DNA of 64,000 bases, from the NCBI GenBank assembly GCA_012934845.2, contig WNNJ02000238.1, positions 78,969 through 142,968 of the forward strand, written 5' to 3'. The notes under the pieces were generated by a model that ran no database searches, was not told the origin of the DNA, and saw nothing but the letters and a program-made list of their open reading frames with translations. Position 1 is the stretch's first letter, and every line of letters begins with the position of its first letter. A program made the position numbers and the translations under genes. Of the stretch, positions 9,958 to 21,261 are shown one piece after another. The stretch is from Pomphorhynchus laevis (Eukaryota > Acanthocephala > Palaeacanthocephala > Echinorhynchida > Pomphorhynchidae).

Positions 9958-10040
9958 TAATAATAATAACATTTTATTTAAAGTGGCAAATGCGTTCCAA
10001 CTGCACGCTTACAATCCACTAAATAAACAAACACATCAAA
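9958..10040 (-). mobile_element. LINE-X 3' UTR fragment
   Basis: (ATT)n-like tract at 9955-9968 followed by attttatttaaagtggcaaa, the LINE-X 3' terminus in minus orientation. The 3' hairpin survives only partly. Sequence beyond about 10040 does not resemble LINE-X. Confidence 0.65.
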
Positions 10041-12240
10041 CGTCATATAGATAAAAAGCCTATTCAAACTCTAGTGGTATACCTCGTATATATTCTGCTA
10101 ATGATCCCCGTCTCTGTAGAATTATTTGAGCAGTGCCATTTTTAAGCATGACGACTTCTTTCCTTGATAAGGTCATATTCTGAGCTCGAATGTTTTTTAT
10201 GATTGTCTTTGCCACATCCAGTAAAATCATTCATCTCGGCTTAATAGGGATTAAGGGTTCTTGTCGAGTCTCCTCAGTTGTGTAGAAATACTCACCAACT
10301 TCGGTGGTGGAGCCAGTACTCGATGCTATCTTAGCCGCTAACATTAACTAGGGATTAACATCTATGTTACACCTTGCAACATTTAGAAATTTTGGTTTCC
10401 AAAATCATCCGAGAAAAGCTACAATGGTGGTGCTTGAGCCGGGTCTATCGTTTAGAGAATACTGATAAGGTCTAAGCTTCTAGCATATGGCAACATACTG
10501 CAGGTATTTGATACTTCATCCTGCGCATTAAAGATATTAAACATTTCCTTAGCTGGTCGTTTTATCACCAACAGAGTAGCAAAATCTGTTGCAGATAGAT
10601 TAGGTAGGAATTTATTAGATGCTAATACATTAAAATTGCATGATCTCCGTATCTGGTTGTCAGGGTGGAATATCGTACTTTGAAGATCTCACCATATTGT
10701 GTGTTAGAAAGAAAATAACCTATCGCAGATGCTAGCTTTTTTACTTTATCACTTTGCCTATATACGAAAGACTACCTGAGAGGGTAGTCTTTCAGGGTAG
10801 ACAAACCTGAGAGGGTAGTCTACCATCTCGACAGAGCAGTCAAATGGTACTTACCCTAGCAGTAATTTCAAATTCCCAGCTAATCCTATAGCATAGTCTG
10901 CACTGTCCGTGGGTCAAGCTTGATGAGCCTTACCTTTAGTAGGAGATATGTTGCAATCCCTAAATATCTTATGTCATTAGGTGGTTTAGCATTGTTGGGT
11001 TTGGCTATGAGGGGGTACTCCAAAGAAGCGAACATAAATATGTCCTGGATCCAAATTACTTCACCTGCTTGACATCTACGGAGACTCAACTTTTCGAGTA
11101 TATCTAACAGAAAATCTAAAATATGCAGCTAAATAATAAATAAAGTGGGTTGTGATAGGCAGGGGAAAATTAAACCACACGAAGAGGCTATCGTATAGAC
11201 CTCTTCAGCGGAGAGTCCTATATCATATTAGAATATCTTGACCTTATCTATCAAAAGTGTTGGATGATACTTTTGTGACATCGAAGTTGTATCTATCATA
11301 TATTCAGATATTGGTTGATATCCTCCACCTTCTCCATCGTTAAAGTAAAATATGTTTTTTTCCTCCGAATTTAAGGATTAAGATGTTCGATTTACCTCTA
11401 TACCTACATTTTGTATGTTTATTTCATATAAAGCTTGCTGGAGGTAATTGGGCGGTAAGTTTCTTCAAAAAAAATATAAAAAATTGGGGGTTTTGTTTGT
11501 CTACTAAAAAGTTGTGTTAAATGATTCATTTACATGAATTGAACGCTTCGGGCCATTTAGCGGCCGCTGAGCTGGTTATCGCTAGTTTTTTGCACTATAT
11601 GTGGGGCGATTACTATTTAATTAGTGTAGGAGTACGCAATCTTTTCGTGATTTGGTGAAATTAAAGTGTTCCACTGTAGTTTAAATGAATGAGGGCTTTG
11701 TAAGTCTTAGGAGAGGTGGGCTTGTCGGCTCGAGAGGTGGGCTTTGAAAGCGCATAATAGAGGGCGAGCTGTGGTTAGCTATGTGGAGGTGGTATGTGGG
11801 TGTGGCGTTGGCTCCAAAGAGTTTGAGATTAATGGAATAGTTGGTTATCTACCCCGATGCTGGGGTGTGGCCTAAAGCTTTACTCATTTGTTAGTCTAAT
11901 TGAAGGGATAGGGGTGATAGTTAGAATCTTGGTGGTGATAAGGTGTATGAGTCTGATTGGTTATTTGCGATGTGAGAATAGCAGTCGTATGACTTACGTT
12001 TTAAGAGGGGAGGGTACCCACTTCAATTCTTCCCAAATAGTCTCCTGAGGCTTAAGGTCTACTTTAATGGTGGTTATAGTTTAGTGTGCTTCGTTGTTTG
12101 TTGTCAGTTTATCATAAAGATATTGTGCTAATGTATGTTCTGGTCGATGTATGAGGGTGGCTAATGCGATTTTCTATTAGGTTATTAATTCGCTTGGAGT
12201 TAAGGAGAAAGGATTTTGGATGGGTAGGTTGGCTGTGTAC
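10041..12240. other. No recognisable gene; old, compositionally mixed sequence
   Basis: Degenerate sequence. At 10767-10828 a short palindrome (agactacc..ggtagtct) occurs twice. From about 11600 to 12360 the plus strand is distinctly G/T-rich and C-poor compared with its surroundings. A mitochondrial-type strand bias is one possible explanation, but no mitochondrial gene could be read with confidence. Confidence 0.4.
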
Positions 12241-12550
12241 AACGTATTAGTAACTAGCCACGCGGTTATGATTCTATTTTTCCTAGTCATATCAGTTTTT
12301 ATGGAAGTATTTGTTAATTGGTTAATAACAGTGATGCTAGGGCTGAGAGACATACCCCTCTCCGGTTAAATAATTTGAGGTAAATCCTATTTCTAGGTTA
12401 TGGGTTATAGGGGTATCTTTGCTATTAGGGGATGGCTATGTCTTTCGACCCTAGCATCACTGGTATTAACCAGTTACCAAACCCTCTTATAAAAACTGGT
12501 TTTACTAGAAAAAATACTATTATAACCGCATGACTGGTTATTAAACGTAT
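12241..12550. repeat. Long imperfect inverted repeat (fold-back/MITE-like)
   Basis: Arms of about 110 bp (12241-12350 and 12442-12550) are imperfect reverse complements, roughly 75-80% by eye, around a 90-bp centre. The best stretch is cagtgatgctaggg/ccctagcatcactg. No coding capacity. It could be a fold-back element. Confidence 0.7.
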
Positions 12551-12557
12551 AATAATA

Positions 12558-12800
12558 TGATATTGCTGCTATTTCAATAGATGCTGTTTTTGTAAACCAC
12601 AGAGGAATGCTCCATAATTATTTGACTGTGGAATTCTACGTTAAACATAAAAGTAAAATCATTTTTATTAACGTCATATTATGCTGTGTATTATCTAATT
12701 TCTGACTTTATAAATATGAGAATTTTCGAACCAACTTTCCAACCTTTATTCACTGCGCATTTCGCTTGCTGCTTATCTTTGTTGATGACGTCTGCGATCT
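12558..12800 (+). repeat. Interspersed repeat block B, copy 1
   Basis: About 85% identical to 30138-30380. At 30 kb it is contiguous with block A; here it is separated from block A by about 3.6 kb of later insertions. Confidence 0.75.
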
Positions 12801-12862
12801 GATTGTAAGACAATTCTTTAATCTGTTAGGTCTTGAGCGAAATTTAAATAGGCATCATCCTA
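12793..12862 (+). repeat. 70-bp repeat shared with 48593-48663
   Basis: The phrase cgatctgattg..agacaattct..aatctgttaggtc..gagcgaaatttaaatagg recurs at 48593-48663 with a handful of substitutions. It has no recognised identity. Confidence 0.65.
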
Positions 12863-12879
12863 TTTGATGCGATATCATC

Positions 12880-13243
12880 AAAATATGGATGGATGCCACT
12901 TAAGACTCCACCCAAATATATTTGTAGGCAGTACTTCAGCATTGGACATGCGCTCTTATGCCAAGTTGGTGGAATACCTTTCATACGAGATTACACAATA
13001 AGAGACAAGATCGCATTAGCACTTTGTGATGTGTGCGTCAATGTTGTTATTGAGCCGTCACTCCTATCAGTGCCAGATTTAATGGTATTTGATAACATCA
13101 GTACAACTACAAAGAGGTCGGTTCTGTTATACATTGTATGCAATAAGCAATGCTCAACAACGACGGAGCCGTTCTTCATGGACGTTTATGTTTCTACGCG
13201 TTTTCTAATAATGAACATAGACTTTACAATTTTCCTTTTTTAA
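12880..13243 (+). pseudogene. R2-like REL endonuclease fragment
   Basis: The plus-strand reading shows YICRQYFSIGHALLCQVGGIP, IRDKIALALCDVC and IEPSLLSVPD, the same CCHC / RHN-like / EPxL order as the R2-like copies at 9, 17.7 and 23.7 kb. The conserved RHN has become RDY. The acidic strands are weak (LLYIVC, FFMDVYV). This is a short relic; the sequence after about 13210 is unrelated. Confidence 0.6.
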
Positions 13244-13287
13244 AGTATTCGATTTGTTGTTATGAGTTTATATCTTTGAAATATCTA

Positions 13288-13340
13288 TTCGGTGATTTGT
13301 TGTCACTAACATAATGAAAAACATCATAGCTTAATTTTGT
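13288..13340 (+). repeat. 53-bp direct repeat (second copy 16201-16253)
   Basis: The phrase cggtgatttgttgtcactaa.. is repeated at 16201-16253 with one or two differences. The copies lie on either side of LINE-X, but 524 bp of extra sequence separates the left copy from the LINE end, so they are not a simple target-site duplication. Confidence 0.75.
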
Positions 13341-13864
13341 TTTGTTTGCAAAAACATTCTGGATTGTTTGAATGCTATCGTTTGCTCTTGTCGAAAAAGA
13401 CTTCTCTGTTTGACACATTTGATATGATATTCAAAAGAAGTATTGCCAATTATGACTAATTTTTAATCTGTTAGTAGAGGCAAAGATCTGGTGAACCCAT
13501 TAAAAATTTTGAATTCCTTGTGAGACTCGTGTTTTCATTAAAAGTGTTTATTATTATACTTTCGATTAAAAAACTCAGCATAAATTTGCGACCTCCATTT
13601 TTTATGTGACCTCTCGTTCACTGAGTATATTTTTCCCTTATGTAGATTTTATCGCTTGCGCTAGTGTAAGGGAATATTTTATTAAAAATACTCATCTTGG
13701 GATTTCTATGAAAATTTGGTATGTATATTCTGGCTGGATACTCTTGCATTAGTGAATTGAGAACTTATGAAATTTAACCAAGCAAAGGCCTTCAGCTATA
13801 TTCTCATGTCTGTATCAACTGCTGGTAATACAGCATAGCAACTATAAGATTTGATTCATTTTTG
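13341..13864. other. No recognisable gene
   Basis: AT-rich spacer between a 53-bp direct repeat and the 3' end of LINE-X; I see no structure in it. Confidence 0.5.
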
Positions 13865-16170
13865 AATGTTTAAAAAAAGGATTTATTTTAAAGTGGCAAA
13901 TGCGTGCCAGCGCACGCTTGCATGACCACCACAAAACAAGAGTGTGAATCAGGTGTCGAGAAGGTGTGAACGGAGGAGGTGTTTGAATGTGATAAAGGAG
14001 GGAGCGCGGCGGACGTCGAGAGGGAGTTGATTCCAGGCGAGTGAGGCGGCGACGAGGAAGGATCGGAGACCGTAGTTGTTGGAGTAATTAGGAACGTGGA
14101 GTAAGAGGGTATGACAGGAACAAAGCGATAGCGAGGTGGGGCGAGTATCGTCTAAGAAAGGAAGGTTGATGAACGATGGGGAGCCGACAGCGATGAGACG
14201 AAAAGTAACGAGAAGGCGGAGTTTGATGCGGATGTGGATGGTGGGCCAGGAGAGTTGGGCAAAATATGTGGATGTGTGGTCGAAGCGACGGAGACGAAAG
14301 AGCACTCGAACGGCGGTGTTGATTATTCGTTGTAGGGGTAGGATGATGGATTTTGGAGAATTGGCGAAAAGGCTAAGGCAGTAATCGATTTTAGGGAAAA
14401 GAAGCGATGAAAGAAGATACATACAAGAACGGAAGTCGATAAGGGGGCGGATACGGCGGATGTCACGGAGAATTAAGTTAGATGAGCGGACCTTGTCACG
14501 GACGAAGGGTTTAAGGGAAAGGTGATCATCGAAATGGAAGCATAAGAAAGTGAGATTGTGGACTATAGGGATGATCGATGAGGCAAAAGATACAATGGGA
14601 GGAGATATGTTTGGTTTACGGGGAAGGATCCACATTATTTTGGACTTTTCGGGGTTTAGAACGAGATGGAGATTGGAGAGACGTTTGTGGATAGAAGAAA
14701 GACAGTTGGAGGCAGAAATGCCGATATCGTGTATGCGATGTGCGGGTGCATGAGCATAGATTAGAATGTCATCGGCGTATTGCATGACGTTAAAGGAGTA
14801 AGGTTTGATAAATGGAGAGAGATCGCCAAGCAAAAGAGAGAAAAGCAAGGGACCTAGGACTGAACCTTGTGGGACCCCGCAAAAAATAGGGATGGGAGGG
14901 GAGGATGATGAATTAGAACAGACGCGAAAGGAACGGTCGGATAGATATGAGGCGAACCATGCTACGGAGGAGGAAGAAAAGCCGTAATCATAACGAAGGC
15001 GAGAAAGGAGGACGGAGTGGTCGACAATGTCGAATGCGGAGGAGAGGTCGAGGGAGATGAGAACACTATATAGAGCCTTGTCTCGAGAAATGAGTAAGTC
15101 GTTGTATACTTTTATGCATGCGATTTCTGTCGAGTGATTAGAGCGGAAAGCGGATTGGAAAGGAGGGTACAGATTGGATGAGAAGAGATAAGCGTTGATT
15201 TGTATTAAGATGAGGCGTTCTAAGAACTTTGAAAGAGTAGGGAGTAGGGAAATGGGGCGATAGCTAGAAGGAAGGGAGGGGTCGAGCGATAGTTTCTTAA
15301 GGAGGGGACGAACAATTACGGATTTCCAGTGTGAAGGGAAGATACGACTGCGGATGGACGAGTTAAACAAGGTTGTGAGAAATGGGGATATCGATGAGCA
15401 TATAGATTTTAATATGTGAGTAGGCAGGGGATCGGCAGGTGAGATTTTGTTGGGCAAGGACATGAGGACAGATGATACTTCTGTAGGTGAGACAGGGAGA
15501 AGATGAAAGAGTTCCGGAAGAATGAGAGTAGACTGGGCAGAGTGGGATAGGATGGAGACTGGGGTGTGAGAGAGCAGCGTGGATACTTTAGTCTGGATAA
15601 ATGACGAATAATCATTAACATTGACGTTGCAAGGCGTAGAGGAACGAGCCAGGATTGAGTTAAAAGTATGCCAGAGAGTCTTAGAGTTGAATGAAGTGAT
15701 GATTTTATGCTGCCAGAAGGAGTTGCATTTGGTACGTAGTAGGTTGAGATGAGACTGGCGAAGAGCAAGATAGGAATCACGGAAAGACGGAGTGATCGAG
15801 CGGAAATCGCGTCTGAGAGAGCGGTGATAGACTCGAAAAGCATGGCGGAGTCGACGCTTTGAGAGTAGACATTGGATGTCAAACCATGGGGCACGGTGCA
15901 AGCGACGGTGTGGGTGATACTTGAAGAGCAAGAGAATATCGAGAGTGGATGTAAGCTCAAAGTCGAAAAGAAAGGGGAGATCGTGAGGAGATGAATATTT
16001 TATTGTGGGTAATGATAGAGACGATTTGATTAAGGCAGAGCGGAGAAGGGAGAGGTCAAGATTTCTCCAAGGGCGACGTAGGATTGTAGGTGTGAGGAGG
16101 GTGTGGTTGCGAGGGAGATCAAGGGTGATAAGAAAGTGATCGGATAGACCAGGATCAGAAATGGACCAGG
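13865..16170 (-). mobile_element. LINE-X (CR1/L2-like), 5'-truncated, RT ORF open
   Basis: The minus-strand frame is open from about 16170 (no ATG; first internal ATG 15931) to 13949. It begins with DPGLSDHFLITLDL, whose SDH is the last motif of the APE endonuclease, so the element is truncated inside that domain. RT motifs follow: LISLDLSSAFDIVDHSVLL (motif A), GVPQGSVLGPLLF (B), MQYADDILIY (C, catalytic DD) and then HLVLNPEKSKIMW (thumb side). The C-terminus has no gag knuckle or RNase H. A 3' UTR hairpin and a short T/A tail lie at 13865-13948. The pattern fits the CR1/L2/Rex group. It reverse-transcribes its own RNA at nicked target DNA. It ends at 16160-16205 in small duplications of gaccaggatcagagat. 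Confidence 0.85.
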
Positions 16171-16200
16171 ATCATAGATGGACATAGACCAGGATCAGAG

Positions 16201-16298
16201 ATCGGTGATTTGTTGTCACTAACATAATGAAAAACATCATGGCTTAATTTTGGTTATGTATTGGTTATGACATATATATGACATATATACTTAATATT
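16201..16298. repeat. 53-bp direct repeat copy plus TA-rich duplication
   Basis: 16201-16253 repeats 13288-13340. It is followed by ttggttatgac and tgacatatata short duplications running into the PLE fragment at 16299. Confidence 0.65.
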
Positions 16299-17584
16299 GG
16301 TTATGACACCCTTTTTTACATACCTTACTACCAGTTCTTCAGCATCTTCGCTGATATTAATAATATCCTCCTTATCGAATTTTCCATAAGTATCAATGTT
16401 TAAATGTCGTTGCGCTTCATCAGTATAATCATTTTCAGACCAAATAACGACTTTTTCCCTTTATCAGCTTGCTTTATTACGATCCCTTTTCTCTTACGAA
16501 GTCTTTGAAGTGCGTCGTGAAGGTGTTTGGGAATATTGCTGAAATATCGATAGTTTGGATGTATTGGTGCGAATTCGTCAAATAACCGTTGCCCCATTTT
16601 GTTTGTAGCTTGCAATCTCGCTGCCTTTACTTTTTGATCGTTAAAGCAATTTATACAGGTTCGACGTATGTTGTCTAATAATAGGCATCGACCGAATTCT
16701 CTTGGCATGCTATTAAAGTTTAAACCTAAGGCTAACGCCATCATTTCGTCTTGAGTGAATTCCTCTTTCGTCATATTTACTACGAACTTCTCTGGGTTCA
16801 ACACTAGATTGGATGTATTCTTGCTAGAATTTCGAAATCGCATAAATCGTCTGTTTGGATGGTGTGATATCTGTATCAGTTCTTCATGTGCTACGTGTTT
16901 ACCAGTAAGTTTCGACAATTTACGACACTTCTTTGAGATAAGACGGGCAAATAAATGTTCATTGTCTTGTCCATTTGTTTCATTGTACAATCGGTCATAA
17001 TAGTCACGTATCGCCCTAGTTAAATCAATGCCTGCACGATGCAGGATTCTCGAACATTTGAGCTCCAACTTATTCACTAGTGGTGTAGGTGCATTTACAT
17101 TTTTAGTAACATGCAGTCGCTTTTTCAATTTCAAGCCGTTCGGTATAACATTATGGTTAATGCATCCTGAGAGAAATTGCATGTGTGCAAGTGATATTGT
17201 GCGTTGTAGACCTTGTGTCACCCGCAGGGTCTGTGAAGAGACTCGTTCATACATAGTTTGGTTGAGTTCAAGCTACGTGCCTGGATCCATAAGGATACGA
17301 TTATATAATTAAATTAAGTGTAGAAAACAGGCAAATACACTTATAATTTATTTAAACGTTTCGTCCTTTATAGGGACTTCGTCAGTACATCTAGAAAACA
17401 CAAAATCATAATCACAATGCAAAAAATGTAGAAAAAGCGAATTATTATTCGTTACGTGAGGTATTGGCACTTTAATGGAGGTGCAGCTGTAAGCCTGTAA
17501 GGAGCATCTGCCATTATTTGTGCTATCCATTTCATTTCCGCTCCTTTTCGATATTTGTCACAATTAAAATCCTTTTCAATTATT
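16299..17584 (-). mobile_element. PLE 5' part, near-identical duplicate of 25916-27201
   Basis: This 1286-bp segment is identical to 25916-27201 apart from a C/T difference at 17393. It contains the 5' region with a hammerhead-like motif and the frame 17254-16400 (284 aa; starts MYERVSSQTLRVTQGLQR), the N-terminal domain of a Penelope-like polymerase ending in the KQADKG motif before RT. Both copies share the same frameshift after KQADKGKK, so the duplicated copy was already dead. It is cut at 16299 before the RT core. On the other side, at 17584, the R2-like element begins. Confidence 0.85.
17358..17385 (-). ncRNA. Hammerhead ribozyme motif of PLE (canonical order)
   Basis: The minus strand reads CUGACGA, A, GUCC, loop CUAUAAA, GGAC, GAAAC. 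This is a CUGANGA box, a 4-bp helix II with a 7-nt loop, and the GAAA box in the normal order. It lies in the 5' region of a PLE, where such ribozymes are known. An extra A follows CUGACGA, and helices I and III could not be fixed; GUGUA followed by UUUG at 17328-17336 is a candidate cleavage region. Many PLE hammerheads have minimal helix III and work as dimers. Confidence 0.6.
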
Positions 17585-17709
17585 ATTATTATTTTTTTAA
17601 ATAACAGTTTTTATTATAAAAATAAACAACAAATACACATAATATCCTTAAATTTGTTTGCTTTTTGATCAGTCATTGATGTAAATCTTAGACGCTTGCC
17701 CATCTTTTA
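17585..17709 (-). mobile_element. 3' UTR of the intact R2-like element
   Basis: AT-rich tail between the stop codon and PLE sequence. The left flank ends caattatt at 17577-17584, and aattattgta recurs at the other outer edge of the R2-like pair (about 24363), consistent with a short target-site duplication at the PLE-PLE junction. Confidence 0.6.
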
Positions 17710-20700
17710 CTATGTTTGATAATACTGTGCTTGTTCGTTTATTCTAAGCCTTATAGCACGTATACAAACCGATGCACTAACTGCAATGGCGACACTTATT
17801 TTTGATTTCAGCCTAGAAATACATTCGCTGTATGCAAGCTTATTACGATCAGCAGATTTGGCTGCTATCCATTTTAGTATTTTATCTGTCTCAGGTCCAA
17901 TACCACCTGACGTAGAAAATATAAGAGGAAAGAAAGTACCTCTTTCTATATCTGCAATTCGTTCACCGTACTTTGCATATTTCCGCTGTTGATGGTATAT
18001 ATGGCATTCGAGAGGAGTTTTGCAAGAGTATGTAGGTGCCAAAGAGCTGTAAATACATATGTCCAAAAAGGATCGCACCATATTTCCTCCGAAAATTCCT
18101 CTACAAGCTATATCAGACCGCGCTTGATCATCAGAGCAGGTTGTTGGCTTATTAAATACGTAGTTGTTTGGTATAGATCGTAAACATAACTCAATTTGCA
18201 CGTCACAGCATACCCCTACAAGTTCCTTAGCTACAATGTCTCTCACTAAGTTATGTCTGATAATAGTCATGGCACCAGTATGACATGACAATGCATGAGA
18301 AGTTGTAAAGTAAGAACCACAAGCACATTTTAGTGATGTTTCGCTTGCTTTTAGATTGTATCTTGCGCATATTGCGTCTTGGAACTCTTGTGAATTTAGC
18401 CTCGTATGTCTCATTCGGGTTGGTTTGGTACATAGCCACGAAGATGCTCCCTTGTCCGAAGCAAACTTTATTGAATTTTGTAGATCTAATCTTAATTCCA
18501 TGCGAATGGCTTCACTTTCTAATGATGCAATGACCATCTTTTCTTGTTTAATCAACTTTGCTGCTTGATTTTGAGAGGTTATAAGCTGATCTCCCACTTC
18601 TTCTAGTAACAGTGGCATGCACATTTTTCGGGATCGAACATATTCTTGTTTGGCAACCTCCATCAAGTTTAAAATCCCCAAACCACCGTATTTCGTCGGC
18701 ATCATATAAATCCGTTCCAGCTCATTGTTTTCATCGTTTTGACCTATAATCTTTGGAATCAATTTCTTTGTAATCAAGTCTTTCAACGGCTTAAACCAAA
18801 TAGGTTTTGTTGGACATGTGCACATAAGGTATGTCCACTTATGTTGCAGTGCACATCTTAAAACAAAGTATGCCACCTGGGCATCAATATCTGCAATTTC
18901 TGATAAATTTTCTACCATTTTAAGCCAGGTTGCAATCTTTGATTTTACAATATTTTCAATGAACTCGTCAGCCCCACAAGGCGATCCAAGTGCGACAATT
19001 CCTTGGAGGGTTATTTCTATTTTAGTGTTGTTAAACAAAATCTTCGTAGTTTCTCCATCGTTGGGATGAACCAATAATTTGCATTTTGTTTCGTTTATAT
19101 GAAAACCATATTTTTCTCCTATCTGATTAAGTCTTTGCCAAACTTTATGTAATTGATCAACTGGCCCTACACAGCATGCGTCGTCGGCATACCATCTATG
19201 TACGACATTATTCGAACATTTTTGAAGTTCATTGATTAACGGAATTGAAGCCGCTGCAAATGCCGCCATTGCGAGCGGATCACCTTGTGTAAAACCTTCT
19301 CTCGAATTTATTGCCTCGTCCTTAATACATAATATTGGGGAATTTTGATAGCAGTTCGTAAGTGCAGTATATAAAGACGGGCATGTAAATTTAATGTTTT
19401 TCAACGCAAGCTGTCGGTTGACTAGATTAAAGGCATTCGTTGCGTCAATCTGAAGTATACCATAATCATCATTTTGTTCAAATAATTCCCTTATTGAGTG
19501 TACTGCAGCCTCAGCACCACAACGCTGACCAGCACATAATTGTACACTTCCAGCCACTTTCTGTAAATCAGTCGAAATTACGGTAAGGATAGTCTTTGAA
19601 ATTATTCTACGGCTAACTTCACCTATGCCAATTGGCCTAACTCCTGGATTTTTATCGAGCGGTATTAATCTACTTGCCATTAACGCTTCAGCATTCAGTG
19701 AACTGATCTTATTAGATGCTATTTTAATGGATAATTCTGCTAACGCATTAGAAAGTCTCATTGACTCATCCCCATAATTATGTAAAATATCGTACCAATC
19801 TTTAGCATCCAAACCTGAAGGTCCACAACTTCCATGAGTTTTCTTTGATGCTTGCCTAATGTGATTATAATCAATTTCAAGAAATACGCTACTATGATGG
19901 TCTTGGCAGCCTAGTAATCGATGTTTAAGTATAACTTCTGGATTTGCAGGTGCACCTTGAGGATGGAGAAGTAATAACTTATCTCTTGCCTTTATATCTA
20001 GTACAAAATCTTCAATGTCGTGCACTCCAGACGTCACTCCATCCGCAGCAAGTAATCTCATCGCACTAGAAACCTTACCGCATAGTACTAATTTTATAAA
20101 TTTTTTATACCATATATTGTTTTCACTCTGTTCAACTGTTCGACCTTTCAATCTTCTGTTAGCCATACGATGTTGCATTACACGGCATTCGTGCACAAGG
20201 CTAGTGAGATCATTATTCGCCCATAGGTTCAATCTGCGCTCGAGAGTTTTTCTTATAATACTTATTTTTTTGATGTCTACTCTCTGTCTAAGTAATTGGC
20301 TAAATATTGTTGCAGTCATTAATGCACAATTTGAGTCATCACCCGAAGTTGCAGCATCAGCGTATAAATTCGCCATAATCGATACAAATTGTTTGCTAGC
20401 ATTGCATCTTGATAGATGAAATATATTCGGAACCCAGCTTATACATTCTTTAAATAATTTCATTATACTATCATTATCTTTAAAACTATCAGGTGTTGAC
20501 GTGAAGGACTGATTGCATTTTGGTTCGACACATTCCAAGGAATCAACCAAATTCAAAGATGTTCTTTCGAGTGGTTCAACATTACTTTTTTTGTTAGAAC
20601 AATTATAAGCTGCACAGTTAAAACATGTACGTCCGGCTTTACGACACTTGCAATTTTTACATTTCGCCGCTTGCCCATTGCATGTACAACACTTTATTTC

Positions 20701-20724
20701 TTCCGAAGGTTTTCCACGTGGCAT
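17710..20724 (-). CDS. R2-like non-LTR retrotransposon polyprotein, intact 1004 aa
   Basis: One open minus-strand frame from ATG 20724 to 17710. Residues 11-47 form a dense Cys cluster, CCTCNGQAAKCKNCKCRKAG then CFNC and C, a compact zinc-binding module probably used for DNA or RNA binding. The central RT has YGILQIDATNAFNLVNRQLAL (motif A), REGFTQGDPLAMAAF (B) and HRWYADDACCVG (C; catalytic DD). The C-terminus has CACGSYFTTSHALSCHTGA (CCHC), IIRHNLVRDIVAKELVGVC, ARSDIACRGIF and RSFLDICIYSS, matching the R2-type restriction-like endonuclease. Such proteins nick a target and prime reverse transcription there. No in-frame stop is present, so this copy could be recent or active. Exact clade is not assigned; R2/NeSL/Utopia-like are candidates. 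Confidence 0.85.
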   Translation of the reverse strand: MPRGKPSEEIKCCTCNGQAAKCKNCKCRKAGRTCFNCAAYNCSNKKSNVEPLERTSLNLVDSLECVEPKCNQSFTSTPDSFKDNDSIMKLFKECISWVPNIFHLSRCNASKQFVSIMANLYADAATSGDDSNCALMTATIFSQLLRQRVDIKKISIIRKTLERRLNLWANNDLTSLVHECRVMQHRMANRRLKGRTVEQSENNIWYKKFIKLVLCGKVSSAMRLLAADGVTSGVHDIEDFVLDIKARDKLLLLHPQGAPANPEVILKHRLLGCQDHHSSVFLEIDYNHIRQASKKTHGSCGPSGLDAKDWYDILHNYGDESMRLSNALAELSIKIASNKISSLNAEALMASRLIPLDKNPGVRPIGIGEVSRRIISKTILTVISTDLQKVAGSVQLCAGQRCGAEAAVHSIRELFEQNDDYGILQIDATNAFNLVNRQLALKNIKFTCPSLYTALTNCYQNSPILCIKDEAINSREGFTQGDPLAMAAFAAASIPLINELQKCSNNVVHRWYADDACCVGPVDQLHKVWQRLNQIGEKYGFHINETKCKLLVHPNDGETTKILFNNTKIEITLQGIVALGSPCGADEFIENIVKSKIATWLKMVENLSEIADIDAQVAYFVLRCALQHKWTYLMCTCPTKPIWFKPLKDLITKKLIPKIIGQNDENNELERIYMMPTKYGGLGILNLMEVAKQEYVRSRKMCMPLLLEEVGDQLITSQNQAAKLIKQEKMVIASLESEAIRMELRLDLQNSIKFASDKGASSWLCTKPTRMRHTRLNSQEFQDAICARYNLKASETSLKCACGSYFTTSHALSCHTGAMTIIRHNLVRDIVAKELVGVCCDVQIELCLRSIPNNYVFNKPTTCSDDQARSDIACRGIFGGNMVRSFLDICIYSSLAPTYSCKTPLECHIYHQQRKYAKYGERIADIERGTFFPLIFSTSGGIGPETDKILKWIAAKSADRNKLAYSECISRLKSKISVAIAVSASVCIRAIRLRINEQAQYYQT

Positions 20725-21261
20725 TTTCGACTGTATGGGTTCTTCTTCTTTAAGTTTTTTAGGCTTAGGTTTCTCTGGTTTAGGTTTTTTAGGTTCTTTT
20801 TTAGGTTCTTTTTTAGGTTTTTTAGGTGTTTTTAGGTTCTTCTGGAATCGTTTTTCTGGAATCGCTCTTCCGGAATCGCTCTTCTGGAATCGTTCTTCTA
20901 AAATCGTTCTTTGTGTATATTAATTGTATGTTTATAAGAAACTAATTTGCTAGAACAGTTATAAATTTTCTTGATAATATTTATAAAATTTCTTCATATT
21001 ATTGTATTAATAATATTATTGTAATAAATAAAAAAATTTACCTTAAAAAAATTTTGGTTTCTAATAAACATACAGCTGCTTAATAAACTACTTACAATAA
21101 ATAACATACATATACCCTTGACGACAACCATTATTACATACAATTTTCCATCTTACAATCGACAACAAAAATCATCGACGACATCGACATTAAAAAAGTT
21201 TGCGAACTGAAGTAAATACATTTATTTATTTGGGCTAATAAATTAACTACTTACACTAATA
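20725..21261. repeat. Divergent 5' UTRs of two R2-like elements, with tandem repeats
   Basis: The two elements are head to head and this is the shared 5' space. 20745-20840 holds repeats of a tttttaggttc-type unit; 20845-20905 holds four copies of a 14-16-bp unit around tggaatcgctcttc. Beyond 20930 is AT-rich sequence and then a short catcgac/gtcgat-rich stretch at 21120-21195. 5' UTR tandem repeats are common in non-LTR elements and may carry promoter activity; no box could be identified. Confidence 0.55.

Noticed and set aside
14136-14987. Plus-strand Arg/Gly-rich frames inside LINE-X
   Set aside because: Shadows of the minus-strand RT ORF, which has clear motifs.
20745-20920. Telomere-like TTAGG array
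   Set aside because: The repeats are irregular ttttttaggttc units in the 5' UTR of an R2-like element, not a regular 5-bp array.
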